A stretch of DNA of 64,000 nucleotides from Gnetum montanum (GCA_015680685.1 MNCI01021399.1:478664-542663), one strand, 5' to 3'. Counted from the stretch's first letter, positions 46,275-58,703 are shown. The notes: generated by a model not told the origin, from the sequence alone. Numbers and translations: made by a program.

Positions 46275-47120
46275 TGATGAGTCATGAATTTGCTGACAAC
46301 TGTGATATTGCGCCCACGATATCGCACCTGGGATATTGCATCCATGATCTCACTGCCGATGCGATATCGCAGCCTGTCTCCTCATCTATAAATAAGAGGT
46401 AGATAGATCCGATAGGGAACTTTTTGTCAGTTTTAGTTTAAGTGTTAAGTTTTAGTTCTTGTTTTTCTCCCAACCATTTTCCTCTCCATGTATGCCCACA
46501 ATGTGATGATTGTAATTGTACGGTATCCTTTATTTGAGTGTGACATACTTGGACATGCACATGACTGGCAATAAAGATCGAGATTACTTCATCATTGCAA
46601 CATTCACTTAGTTTAATCATTTAATTAATTGTTATTTACTACTTTCTTAGTTAATATCTCTCACCCTTAAACTCATGTTAAAACACAGAATGAGTACGAC
46701 TTGATTACGAACATTTAAGTGTGACTACTTGGTAACCTAGTAGTGTACCTAGGATCTACGCTTGGTAATCCCAGTGGTAGTCATGCACGAAGTCCAAGAT
46801 GTGTACGACTAATCAAGAAATGGATGCTCATCGCACTTAGGCTAGATTAGATTCTTTCTCACCCTTCTCTCCTAGCTTAGTTAATATTATCTTCCATTGC
46901 CTTTAGGAGTAGCATTAGGTTAGAAACACATCATACATCTCACTCTGGATTAAACCATACGTGACAAAGCCAATACTAGTTTAGATGGGAAGATAGTGAA
47001 CTGCGACCTAAGGCTAACTATCTAGATGCCAAAACTAGTCCATCCACGGAGTTCGACCAAATCGGGCATGTAATGCTCGTATTCGTATGGTTGAGTGTAG
47101 GGGTATCTTGCCACTCATCA
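46275..47120 (+). repeat. Element F 5' LTR
   Basis: 846 bp TGATGAG...CTCATCA. U3 GATATC-type palindromes at 46,302-46,370, TATA catctataaataag (about 46383-46396), AATAAAGATC (about 46571-46580), R-U5 with gagtacgacttg blocks. It pairs with 51294-52158. Confidence 0.9.
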
Positions 47121-47121
47121 T

Positions 47122-47139
47122 TAGCACCGTTGTCGAGGA
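47122..47139 (+). promoter_or_regulatory. Primer-binding site, tRNA-Asp type (element F)
   Basis: tagcaccgttgtcgagga, 1 bp past the LTR, is a mutated tRNA-Asp-complementary site. Confidence 0.75.
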
Positions 47140-47261
47140 TGGTGCTAGTTATCTAGATTAGTTATATCATACAAGGTCGTTGTAAAGGAATTAACGATAT
47201 ATCTTTTAGGAAGAAATAATTATTAAAATTCACACGTAATTTCACACACAATTTCACAACC

Positions 47262-48972
47262 ATGCCTCTCCTACAAGATCACAATAATGCCACATTTAGT
47301 GAGGAAGTTCATTGGATAACCAATGAATTATATGGCGATGAAGATTGGAGTACACAACTTGAACTAGGGATTTTCTATAAACATCAACGAAAGCAATGTC
47401 ATTCAAATGCACGAAAGCATAACTTACCTGATGATGATGAACCCCTACTGGCCACTACAAGACTAACGCAAATACAAGAGGTCGTTCGAATCTCACGTAG
47501 GCATCGTAAAGAGAGCTGTCCACCCAGGCTCGATTTTAAAAACTTCCCTAATTTTTTAGGAGGCTATGACTTAGATCTACATCAACATTTACAAGCCTTC
47601 TACGATGCCTCCACATTGAAAAACATTAACAACGGATGGTAAAAACTCAAGCTCTTCCCTATGACACTCATTGGCCAAGCAAAAGTATGGTGTAGATCAT
47701 TAAAAAAAAATTTAATACGACGTTGGTCAACAATNAAGGCTAATGTACCATATCATTGATGGGCTTCGTGATGCAACAAGAGAAACCCTAGGGATGTATG
47801 CCCAAGGTCAACTATACAAATTACAAACCCACCAAGTCCAAGAGCTTATTAAGTAGGTAGCAAAAGAAGAAGGAGAATTAGCTAGATGGGAGAGTGTTGA
47901 AAAACATCAATAGGACTAAAATCTCAACTTAACAAAGGTCCATGATCATAAAAAGGAGAAATCAACCAATCATAAGGAGAAAGAACCATCTTTGCCAGTA
48001 CAACAATCGTTAGAGGAAGTCGAGGCAAAGATCAATAAGATGTTGGCATGGACGTATAAAAAGTGTGGAGAATTTATTGATATCATTGAAGATAGAGTTT
48101 TGACAACCCAAGAAGTAGGACAAAACATTAGACAATTGAAAAGAAGGGATAAGGAAAATAAGGGCTCAACTGTCAATCATACGTATGAATGCAACATATG
48201 CCTATACGATCAGCCCAAGGGCCAATTCCCAATCTTGTTACATTTACATGAGCATTGGGGAAACACATTACATCCAAAGTTCCTATATAGATACTATGTT
48301 CAATCATAGTGGCAAAAATCCCAGTTGTGGGGGAGACCACCCCTAAACTGAAGACACCCTTCGTATCATCCGAACCCAAATGCTTATCTTGTTCAACATC
48401 CTATTTCCCCAACTAGGTCAACATACTCTATCTCACTACATTATCATTCTCATCAATACTATCAGCCCATGCCTTCAACACAACAACCACCTTGTGTACC
48501 TTACACTACCCCTTCTAATTTTCAACATTCTCATCCTTTCCCTCCTTATACATCACAACCAATTGTTCCTAAAGTGTTTGCATCACAGCAACAACCTCTG
48601 AATGTCACTTGTGCTACTACTACCAACAGCAGTGAGAGGCCTCCTCAACATCCAAAGTGTCCCTTCTTTAAACATGACTGTAGGAAGGGACAACACAATT
48701 CCAAGGCCACTGCATCCTCCAACTCGGCACAAGTCCAACACTATGGTGCACCCTTATCTTCGAACCCAACGCCTCATGTTACTTCATTAGGGCCACCAAT
48801 TAACACTCCAACAATCATACAACCCAATGAGCATAGGAATGGAGAGCGAAAAACCGATCCTTGCATACCATCTTCTAGTCACAAACATCATAGTGGATCA
48901 ACTCCTTACCCAAGAACCACATCTTACAAATTGCCCCGCTATGCTTACTATCATCACGTGTGTGAACCCTAA
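47262..48972 (+). pseudogene. Element F gag (broken)
   Basis: Start MPLLQDHNNA at 47262. Open to 47642 with RRHRKESCPP and FKNFPNFLGGYDLD (equivalent to NNIPRFEGGYN of the relatives) and LQAFYDASTLKNI. It continues after a stop through LKLFPMTLI and RRWS to the ambiguous base at 47735; about 50 codons that follow in C and D are missing there. After that come DGLRDATRETLGMYAQGQL, an acidic/Lys-rich segment, an open piece 47992-48309 with YDQPKGQFPI, and a Pro/Gln/His-rich tail (48469-48972). No knuckle and no protease motif. Confidence 0.78.
47735..47735. other. Ambiguous base (n) at a gag gap
   Basis: The only n in the window. It lies exactly where F gag lacks about 150 bp present in C and D gag, so it may mark a collapsed or misjoined assembly gap rather than a biological deletion. 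Confidence 0.6.
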
Positions 48973-51280
48973 TGGGGTAGATATGACCAAGTCTGAATAT
49001 TTCCAACATGTAAGGATCCTCATCTTCCATTTATTAATCCTTTTCATCCTTAACTGTTTAGTTATGGGGGATATCCCCCATTTCACTAACAAGCAGGATT
49101 AATAACCACTTTTTATTCTCTTCAATTTTACAACTTTTCGTTTTCCAGTTTTTTCGATTTTCAATTTCTTGTTTTATCATTTTGTCTTTTTATCTTTTTA
49201 CGCATTTGTAAGTAATCCCATCTACAAATAAAACACTCATGTGGATCATTGGTTGATGTGTGTTCTATGTTATCGAGTCTCGAGTGATCAATTATTTGGA
49301 CAGTGAGCCCATTACACCCACTCATTCACTTTACAAATAAGAGGTTCTATTCGAGGGTACAGTGATATTCTTGATATTTTTAAAACTTAAAATTAATTTT
49401 ATGTTCATTATACCTTGAATGACGACGGATGGACCAAGAAGAAATGATTAGGGTGTGACATCAAGGGGACTTGCGGATTCTCTTTGGTGACATCAGTGAG
49501 AGTTATCGTGCAATGTGGTTGTACTAAGATCCTTGAAGATCTAATGAAAAATGGAAGTAAGAGTAATCAAAAGGCACTCAAAAATCCAATGCTATTCTAG
49601 GGGGTCCCACTGGAAACACATGCATCCATGCTTGAAGGTTGGTAACTTCTCTGGATTCAGTATTCAAAAAGAGAAAAAAAAAGAAAAAAAAAAGAGGAAG
49701 TGCCACAAAACAAAATTCACTTCTCCCTTGAACAAAATGCCAAGTGATCGTACGCCTTGTTGTTATGATACTCTCATAGTTTCTCATCATGGGATGAAAC
49801 ATTGCGATGTCACTGATTAGAGGAATGGACTTGGTCCTGATCTTGGAACGATGGGTTAGTGACACGTTAATCATACTTTACACATAGGATTCACTATGCC
49901 CTAGGTCAGTTATCTCATGTCCCAATCTCTACAATCCCTTTCTATAGTTCGTCTCATCTCACTGTTTATGTAATTGTAGCTCGTGTCGTGTGTAACATAG
50001 AATTCTTACCTCATTTTGCTGATATTTACATGTGTGTGTTTTTTGGAATCAATGTGGATTACAATTAACCCTTCTAGTTTCCATGGACACTTTAAGTGTG
50101 GTTACACAAGGGCATTATAGGTTGAAACCTGCTTTGGGGAGGATCCACTTGTGTAATCTTCACTTATGACACAGCTCACACCTACCATCTCTTACCCTCA
50201 GCTTATTTTTCATAACATTCTTTCCCTACTACTATCCCTCCAATTCAACATTCCTATGAACCATCACATAGCCTTTTTCTCTACCATCTGAGGTCCTTAT
50301 TGATAAATTCCACACCATCATAATTTTCATGCCTTCAGAACTAGTTGAATTACCCTGGAACCCTTTAACAATCATCCAGATGTCCTTAGTTTACATCATT
50401 TAACTTCAAAGAAATATTAAAAATTTGGTACATTCTCTAAATGCCCTAACTTCAATGAAAATATATATACATGACCCCCCTATGCTAATCAACATCATTT
50501 GCAATTGTTCATGTAGGGGAATTTTTTCAATTCCTCTCTACGACTCGTGATTATGCGTCCCTTGCTTTCATATCCATAACTCGCTCACTGGTACTCTGAT
50601 TTTCATTCTATTTGAACCTACTTGAACCTGGAGTGTTCAGCTTAGTCGTGGGGGAGGGGCACATGCTGAATAAATTTTTTGAAATTCATCATCGTGTGAA
50701 GGACATCTTTAAGGGTAATTAGTTGTAAAATTAATAATAAAATGTGTCAAAAACAATTTCATCTCCTTAGCTATACCAGAAAAATTTAATTTGGAAACCA
50801 CCTAAGCAAAGAGAGGACTCAACACTATAATCTTTTGGAGACATGTTCTTCCAATAATTAACATCACATGGAAATAAAGTAAATCTATTAAGGCAAGTAG
50901 TAAGGTATAACCTAACTTTGGTAACAACCTTACTAATGATTGGCCCCGTGTGATTGTAGATGGTCCCGAAATGCAAACAACAGGAAGGTCCTGCTCAAGG
51001 TGTGATCAAATGACCTAGGAGAGGTGAAAGACAAGTTTCTTCCGAACAACATGCAAAGTAGGAGGAACAATCATTTAGTATCCACCAAGAAGACCCTGCT
51101 ACTATACAATCAAGGTAGGCAGAAGGAGGAGCCTAAATTTTCTTTTGTGTTGTGTCTCAATTTTGTTCTGACTCCACACTGCGGCATGAATCCATTCTAG
51201 CAAGTCAATAATCCCATACCTATCCACTCTGTAATCAATGGGGCTTGTTCTCACTTTAACTCAAGGATGAATTTTCATTC
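48973..51280 (+). other. Element F 3' non-coding region
   Basis: 2.3 kb without a gene. It contains gtttagttatgggggatatccccc (49058-49078), a pyrimidine-rich block (49,110-49,200), a gaaacctgctttggggaggatccact block (50,124-50,150) and a second PPT-like copy, agtcgtgggggagggg (50644-50659). The layout mirrors C and D with different sequence in between. Confidence 0.7.
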
Positions 51281-51293
51281 AGTCCAGGGGGTA
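51281..51293 (+). promoter_or_regulatory. Polypurine tract, element F
   Basis: agtccagggggta abuts the 3' LTR (TGATGAG at 51294). Confidence 0.8.
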
Positions 51294-52158
51294 TGATGAG
51301 TTATGAATTTGCTGACAGCTGGAATATCACACTTGCGATATCACATCCATGATCTCATTGCCAACACGATATCGCAACCTAGCCGCGATATCGCATATGC
51401 AATATCGCAGCATGTCTCCTCATCTATAAATAATAGGCAGACAGATCTAATAGGGAGATTTTTGTAAATTTTAGTTTAAGTGTTAAGTTTTAGTTCTTTT
51501 TTTTCTCTCAACCCTTTTCCTCTCCGTGTATGCCTACAGAGTGGTGATTGTAATTGTACGACATCCTTTATTCAAGTGTGATGTACTTGGACATGCACAT
51601 GACTGGCAATAAATATTGAGATTACTTCATCATTGTAGCATTCACTTAGTTTAATCATTTAATTAATTGTTATTTGCTGCTTTCTTAGTTAATATCTCTC
51701 ACCCGTAAACTCATGTTAAAATGTAGAATGAGTATGACTTGATTATGAGCATTTAAGTGTGACTACTTGGTAACCTAGTATCGTACCTAGGATCTGTGCT
51801 TGGTAATCCTAGTGGTAGTCATGCACGAAGTCCAAGATTTGTACGAATAATCAAGGAATGGATGCTCATTGCACTTAGGCTAGATTAGATTCCTTCTCAC
51901 CCTTCTCTCCTAGTTTAGTTAATATTATCTTCCATTGCCTTTAGGAGTAGCATTAGGTTAGAAACAAATCATACACCTCACTTTGGATTAAACCATATGT
52001 GACAAAGCCAATACTAGTCCAGATGGGAAGATAGTGAATTGCGACCTAAGGCTAATTGTCTAGATGCCTCAACTAGTCTGTCTGCGGAGTTTGACCGGAT
52101 CGTGCCTGTAATGCTTGTATTCGTATGGTTGAGTGTAGGGGTAACTCACCACTCATCA
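51294..52158 (+). repeat. Element F 3' LTR
   Basis: 865 bp TGATGAG...CTCATCA, followed by actaa (52159-52163). U3 has five GATATC-like units (51,325-51,415) against about four in the 5' LTR. Confidence 0.9.
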
Positions 52159-52179
52159 ACTAATAAAGAGTAACATTCG
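52159..52179 (+). pseudogene. 21-bp sliver of element E protease between F and D
   Basis: actaataaagagtaacattcg: the first five bases are F's right target repeat and the last five (attcg) are D's left target repeat. Aligned to D's own protease (aagaagagcaacattcaact) this sliver fills the gap between 46274 and 59701, so both insertions hit the same few codons of E. Confidence 0.85.
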
Positions 52180-53187
52180 TGATGAGACGCGATATTGCAT
52201 GCACCACGATATTGTGTATGAGATATCGTGGCCGTTGCGATATTGCATCCCATGCGATATCACGTACATGATATCGTGTCGTCCCCTGCGATATCGCATA
52301 CGCGATTTTGTGGTCCACCGCCAAATCTATAAATAAGAGGCGGCACTCCCCTTATTCATCATCTTAGGCTAGAATTAGGGAAGCCCTAGTAGTTTAATCA
52401 CTCCAGAGATAGAATATTTTCCATGTGCCCGCAGTAGGAGTCCCCAAGTGAACGGATCTTTATTCGAGCAACTTTGTACCTGAACGTAAGTTGTGTATGG
52501 CAATAAAGACGAGCTTTGTGGATAAACCTTGCAGTGCATGGAATAGGTTTATTATTTGTTATTTTCTACTTGTTATTTATTACATGCATTAGCGCGGCAT
52601 GAGTATGACTTGGTTACGAGCATTGACGAATGTGTACGGCTAACCAAGGAATCGGCTACTCATCGCGATTAGATTCTCTCACCCTTGTCTCCTAGAACAC
52701 AGGATGAGTACGACTTGATTACGAGCATCTAAGGATGTGTACGGCTAGTCAAGGAATCGGCTGCTCATCACGCTTAGGCTAGTTAGGTGCCTCAATACGA
52801 CCACTTCAAGCACATGCGTTATGTGTGGTGATCCTAGTAACGATTAGCGTTTGGTAGCCATAGTTGCATAGTTTAGGGTGTGTATGGTAAGTGGGAACAG
52901 ATGCTGACACTAGTTAATTTAGACTTAGATCCTTAGTTAGAGTTAGTTAGTTTCTCAACCCTTCACCCTTTAGCATAGGAGATAAAACTAAAAAAGATGA
53001 AAAAAATCATATACCTTGGACTTACTTAACCATACACCGTGACAACAACAAGTCTGGGAAGACAACAAATGATTAACCCCAAGTGTTCCATGGGGCGTTT
53101 AGGCATTTAGTCTACGGAGTTCGATCGGATCACATGTGCTACACTCGTTTTGTATGGTTGAGTGTAGGGGTACCTCGCCACTCATCA
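52180..53187 (+). repeat. Element D 5' LTR
   Basis: 1008 bp TGATGAG...CTCATCA. GATATC palindromes at 52,190-52,315 (about seven units), TATA tctataaata (52326-52335), AATAAAGACGAG (52502-52513). Confidence 0.93.
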
Positions 53188-53188
53188 T

Positions 53189-53206
53189 TGGCACCGTTGC
53201 CGGGGA
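53189..53206 (+). promoter_or_regulatory. Primer-binding site, tRNA-Asp type (element D)
   Basis: tggcaccgttgccgggga differs at one base from the expected complement of plant tRNA-Asp. It is the best-preserved PBS in the window. Confidence 0.92.
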
Positions 53207-53328
53207 CTAAGTGTTTGTGCGCTGAATAGAACATAAGGGATATCACTCACATCATTGTGAGCCTTAACGAACCTTCGGGTTAATCAAGAGAAAATTTATA
53301 TAACGGTGAATTTAGAACACCAATAAAA

Positions 53329-55359
53329 ATGCCTTCTTCTCATAAGAGCAACTCACCACCTAAGGACCACACACAAGACAGTCGGCAAGATAAAACACAT
53401 AACCAAAATCAGCCAAGTCCTAAACAATATAAGATGACATATACTCATCTCGATAAGTATATTCCTAATTTTACTTTTATTCTGCATCAGGACGAACAAC
53501 TACGGTGGAGAGACTTGCAAGGTGACATTTTGTTACCCCCAGATCGATCAATCTCTCACATGCTTTTCTGTGCCTTGGCACAGATAGGCATGACTGAGCT
53601 ATATGCTGAATATGTTGTGGAAGATTTTGACATGAGGGATTATTATCCCACAGATGCCCAACGTATGAGAGACTTAAGGTAAGAGAGCCAACATACATTG
53701 TTGAAGGGCAAGGTCCCGCATGTCCTTAGCGAAATAGGAGATGAGGAACCCCTTATCACAAGTTCTTTAGCAAATGATGTTCCCCCTCCTAACGACGATG
53801 AGGAGGTTGGGTATTAGAACCTATGATCAACGATACATATGCCTGGTTCTGATGCCTGTGAACACCAACTGTTCATAGAGGGAACAACCACTCATGCTAA
53901 GGATGGGCACTTTGATCGTCACAACGATCGGGGCCGTAGCAGCCGAAGAGAAGGCAAGAAACATCGTCATGGAGATGGTTCCCCTTCTTCTTCCCCTTCT
54001 TCATATCACTCATCCTCTCCTTCCACATCTGGGCGCAACCACCATGAACATAAAGGTGAGGATAAAAGTAAGAAAGATGAAAGACCTCGACAAGAAAGTC
54101 GAGAGAGAGGACAAGGAAAAGGACGTAGGGAGGGTACGCAACAATGTAGACATCACAGGCATCATGAAAGAGACAATCATGACAAGCCCCTACTCGCAAC
54201 CCAAAGTATGCTTGACATAACAGAGGCAATTAGGATTCCCACAAGGCATTTGAAGGATAGCTGGATCAAATGATTAGACATGAACAACATCCCACGGTTT
54301 GAAGGAGGATACAATGCTGATCTGTAAAATCATTTACAAGCATTCCATGATGCCTGTGCCTTCTAGAATATAGAAAATGAGTGGCAAAAACTTAAGTTGT
54401 TCCCAAGGACACTCACCAAATAAGTAGAGAGCTGGTACTGGTCCTTAGAATCCGAAACCATCAGGAGGTGGAGTATGATGCTAGAATTGTTCAACAAGAA
54501 GTATCAAACGTACTCCAGAGTATCCAATTTGCATAAGTAGATCCAAGGCTGGAAGCAAGGTACACACAAACCCTTGGATGCTGCCATGGCCCACTATTAC
54601 ACATTGTTACATCATTGCCTAGGCCATGGGTACGCTTAGCGGGATCAACTTCGCCACATCGTGGATGGGCTAGGGAATGAAACTAGAACCCTTGGGACTT
54701 ATGCCCAAGGGAGACTCTCACAACTTAGAGCCCATGAAGTACGTAGCTTGTTGGAGCAAGTAGCAAAAGAAGAGGGTGAGCTATGCAAAAGGGAAAGTGT
54801 AGAAGAGTACAACTGTGATCCCTCCCTTCGAAAGAAGGAAGTGAAATTTTGTGATGAAGAGACTGAGTCACCAATCGAAGAGTTGGTGAATCAGAAAACT
54901 TTGCCAATCCAAAAGTTAACAACCGAGGTATCGGCCAAAGTAGACCGAATGTGGAATTCCTTAGATTCAAGAATTGAAATAGTCTTGAAAATTGTAGAAG
55001 AGTTGGTGAACCAGAAAACCTTGCTAATCCAAAAACTCACAATAGAAATAGCAGCTAAGGTAGACGATGTATGGAGTTCCTTAGACTCTAAAATTAAAAC
55101 TATATTAAAAATTGTAGAAGAGTCTAAGGTAGAACAAAGTAGTGACAAAGGTAAGAAAAAGTGGAAAGATTTAAGCCCTGCACATAACAAGGGTAAGGAA
55201 AAAATCACTAACTCCGATGTGGCTGAGGATTCTGATTCAGACGATGAAGGTGGATGTGAGATCTACCATTATGACCATCCTAAGGGATGTTTCCCCATCA
55301 TCTCACATCTACAGGAGTCTAGGGTGTATGCGCTTAATCCAAGACTCAACCAACGGTAA
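53329..55359 (+). pseudogene. Element D gag (several stops)
   Basis: The start MPSSHKSNSP at 53329 is open to 53682 (N-terminal block with FTFILHQDEQLRWRDL). A stop follows, then 53839-54273 (Ser/Arg/His/Lys-rich linker, then SMLDITEAIRIP). The region 54,274-54,660 has five or more stops in an otherwise recognisable frame (NNIPRFEGGYN, LKLFPRTL, WYWSLE), and 54661-55359 is open to the gag end (LGTYAQGRLSQL, acidic DSDSDDEGG, DHPKGCFPI). A 120-bp in-frame tandem duplication at 54880-54999 / 55000-55119 doubles a 40-residue coiled-coil-like segment that is single in C. No zinc knuckle is visible. Confidence 0.85.
54880..55119 (+). repeat. 120-bp in-frame tandem duplication in D gag
   Basis: Copies 54880-54999 and 55000-55119 each encode ELVNQKTL, a KLT-x-E stretch, W-x-SLDS and KIVE. 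Element C has one copy. The two units differ at many sites, so the duplication is not recent. Confidence 0.9.
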
Positions 55360-55776
55360 ACACCCCCAAGGTTACCTTATCCACAAGGTAACCCAAGGTA
55401 GTTCCACCAACCCTTAACGTATTATCCAAGTGGAACACCACCACAGTCCATCAAACAAAATTAATAGTGGCAATACCCACAGTCATGGGGGATGCCATTA
55501 CCAATACAACAGTACCCTTACAGGCAACCCAATCATTATGGATATTATGTGTAGCAGTCGATTTCTCCAAGTGACTCTATGAGTCACTCAACCCCCAACC
55601 ATCACTACCAAGTTTGGGAATACTTCAAAAGGACTCCTTCTCCTCCAAGAGACATCTCACACTGATTCCATCCTCCTAATCCATCTGTACCTCTTCCACC
55701 ACAAGTAGTTCCCATAACACCTCATGCTTCAACAATGCAAGGGGAACTTCCTCCTCAACTGCAGTAACGTCACGCT
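55360..55776 (+). pseudogene. Element D Pro/Gln/Tyr-rich linker
   Basis: Low-complexity coding remnant (YPQGNPR, YYPSGTPP, PSPPRDIS) with several stops, equivalent to 20,977-21,370 in C. It links gag to protease. Confidence 0.65.
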
Positions 55777-56775
55777 ATGAGAGCTGTAAATATCCAACCC
55801 GCTACTGGTTCTGACAACTGTAAAAAGAGAAGACCTTACTTCAGAACCAAAAGCCCAGAAAAACTCTCACAACAACAAGAGGTTGAGGCCATGTACACTC
55901 CTCCACCATCTAACACTTTGAAGCACCCTTCAGTCCAACAGAGCGTAACACATACTATTATGTTAAAGCATACCATAACTAACTGGATCAAGGTGGGCCA
56001 CCTTCCCAAGAAACTAACTAACCCTGGGAGTCCCTTAATCTATTTACAGATCACCAAAAATGAACCACATAGGGCTCTTCTTGACTCAGGTTTCGGAGTC
56101 AACTTAATATCACATGAGATGTACCATGCCTGGAACCTGCCCCAACTTAAGAAGAGCAACATTCAACTAGAGCTAGCAGATGAGTCCATCACCATTCCCT
56201 TGGGATTGGTGGAGGACATCATCACCACTGTGTGTGGTTGGTCTTATCCAGCTAATTTTTTGGTGATTGAAGTGAACAACAACAAACGGGACTTCCCAAT
56301 TATAATGGGAAGGGCATGGCTAAGCACAGTAGACACATGTCTTAGGATCTGCGATCTTTCCTTAGAAATCTCTAAGATAAACATTTGTGAAAAGATCAAG
56401 AAGAGGAAAGTTCCATGCATCACATACAGTGATTCATCAGGTGATGACATGGAGGAAATGCCTCCATGTAACAAGTGTGCCCACGAAACTTTGAACCAAA
56501 GATGCCTGTATGTAGCAAGCACACAACCAGTAATAGACACCCCATGGTTGACAGCTAGAAGGAGCAAAAAAATGTGCATGGAACAAACTGAGGAAACCCA
56601 TGCCAACAACGAAGGCATAGACACATTGAAATATCAGTGTCACCAAATTCCACCCCTCAACCTAAAATCATCAATTGGGAGAAGTTGGGCACTTCTTAGA
56701 AATTCAAACAAATGCTCATTATTTTGGATCTCTCCCTTACAACTCAGTCATGGGGGAGATGGCCACCTATGCTAA
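55777..56775 (+). pseudogene. Element D protease ORF fused to the 3' block
   Basis: A 332-codon open frame. Residues near 90-110 carry NPGSPLIYLQI and the active-site motif LLDSGFGVNLIS (D-S-G kept), then LGLVEDIITTVCGWSYP and FPIIMGRAWLSTV, a complete retropepsin core. A Cys-containing stretch follows (CNKCAHE, then RCLYVA) and the frame ends with SIGRSWALL joined to CSLFWISPLQL. In E the first phrase lies before RT and the second after integrase, so the ORF crosses the deletion. The intact frame with an intact D-S-G suggests the truncated gag-pro form stayed coding for a time. No in-frame link to gag survives. Confidence 0.82.
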
Positions 56776-58703
56776 TCATATGGGGCCCTTAGTTCTTTTA
56801 AGTTTTTGTTTTACATGTTTTTGTTTTACAACTTTTTTATTTTACACATTTTTGTTTTACAAATTTCTTTAACTTTTCTACTTTTTGTTTTACAAATTTC
56901 TTTAACTTTTCTCATTTTTGTTTTACATCATTATTATACTTTTTCAATTTTTGTGTGTGTGTGTGAGATCCACCCTGTAAGTTTGTCCCATAATAAGCAT
57001 TCTTCATGATGGTATGAACTATTTTCATATTGATTGCTAATGTTTGGTTTTTACCTTTAAGTCACAATGTTGATACTAAGGTATGTTTCTTTTGATATGG
57101 TAGGCAATGAGTTCACTTCATCCATCCATCCACAAATTTCTATGGTCTCTCTCGGCTTGGGAATGTATAGTCCCTTTCTAATAAGAACTTTAACGAATCG
57201 ATGACTAGGGATTTTTCAAACTAAGGAAGGACTCAAGGATTGAAAAGGGTGTGACTTCAAAGGAACTTGATGCTTTTGTGTTGGTCATTCTCTTGGGTGC
57301 TTGAATGTTTCTTCTTGAGTTTTCTTGCCATTCTGATGTTACCCAATTATCGGAAGCTGAGACAATAAAAATAAAAAGTCTTTGCATTGTGTGGTTCTCA
57401 TGCATAAAAACAAAAAACACAAAAAAAGAAAAACCAAGTGAGAATTCAAAGCACACCCCTTAGACGAATAAAATTGGGCTACAAGCACTAGTTATGGAAC
57501 CAAAAGTGTTCCCTCTAACTAAGGCCCTTCTTGCTTCCCATTCTCCCCTTTGTTTCATCAAAATGGTGGTGGCTCTTAGAGCATGCATTCTTGTTGCCCA
57601 AGTGGATGGTTTAACCGAATGCATTGATGTGAAATCACTGGAAGTGGTTGGTTGAGGCCGAAGTTGGAATGAGCTTTGCCAAGTCACATTAATCATCAAA
57701 CACACAAGGGGTTGTACACCACCTTGTTGTTGGGATTCCATTTCATTTCTCTTCTCTCCATCCTTCTCTCCATTGTTCACCTCATTGCCGGTTGTATCAT
57801 TAGTGTATATATTTTGGTTGATACATTGTTTTCTTTTTGATAAATTCTTGTGGTTAAGACTTTAACTCTTATTCCAAAATGACATTCCCAGGGCTTACAG
57901 ACTCTTTGAATGTGGGTTTGTTAGGGCATTAAGGGCATGAGCCTGCTTTGAGGAGGACCCACTGACATTCCTATTTGGAGCATTAGTTAACTTCTTTTCC
58001 TTAATATTTTGCAATTAATTTTATTTTGTTCATTTCCATCTTAACATCCATTTCATTGATGCCATAGTTGTCCCTTTTTATCTATCTTTCTTACTCCTTT
58101 TCTTTTTCCATTCTAATGCTACCGAAGGTTCACGATTAGTCATGGGGGTATGGGGCCTGATTTTTTCAATTTTCTCCTAGCCCCAAAATTTTAAATTTTC
58201 TTAATAACCACTACACCTTTGGTAGTCATCAGTAACATATTCCTAGATCCATATCAGCCATACCACAACCTAGCCAATGATTTTACACTAAAGCAAGGTA
58301 TCAATTACATGATGATTCAATTACCCTTGCTAATATATGATTGTGTTGTGTGTGCAGATGGCAGAAATGCAAACAACGGATTGGATCTAGAGAAAACACT
58401 TGGAATGGAGTAGCGTTGAAGCAGTTATGCAAGGAGCAACATCGATGGCACGCTTCTGGATGGACAACGAAGGCACAATCTTGGCGTTGGCAGTAGCAAC
58501 ACTTCTTTCTCTCTCTCTTTCTTAGTTGCCAACAAAGGCCTGATGTCATTGTAATAAGGTGTTCACCCCTGTTGTCATGAACACTAGTTTTATCAAGTCT
58601 TGTAATAATGATTCGTTCACATGTCATCCCATTAGTTCCATTCCCCTCAATAATTTCATACCTACCTAATATTATTGTAAGGAACTCAAGGATGAGTTTT
58701 CAT
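56776..58703 (+). other. Element D 3' non-coding region
   Basis: Parallel to C throughout: T-rich repeats of ttttgttttacaa (56,805-56,935), the ctttgcattgtgtggttc block, gcatgagcctgctttgag (57,933-57,950) and a PPT-like copy tagtcatgggggtatgggg (58137-58155). No gene. Confidence 0.78.

Larger units (their letters stand above)
46275..52158 (+). mobile_element. Element F: Athila-type gag-only element
   Basis: 5.88 kb: LTR 46275-47120, PBS 47122-47139, gag 47262 to about 48,970, non-coding 48,973-51,280, PPT 51281-51293, LTR 51294-52158, TSD actaa. No protease, RT, RNase H or integrase is recognised; gag and its Pro-rich tail run directly into the conserved 3' block with gttatgggggatatccccc. 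It is more reduced than C and D and its gag is quite different in sequence, so it is a separate sub-lineage. The two LTRs are clearly diverged, so the insertion is old. Confidence 0.85.
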
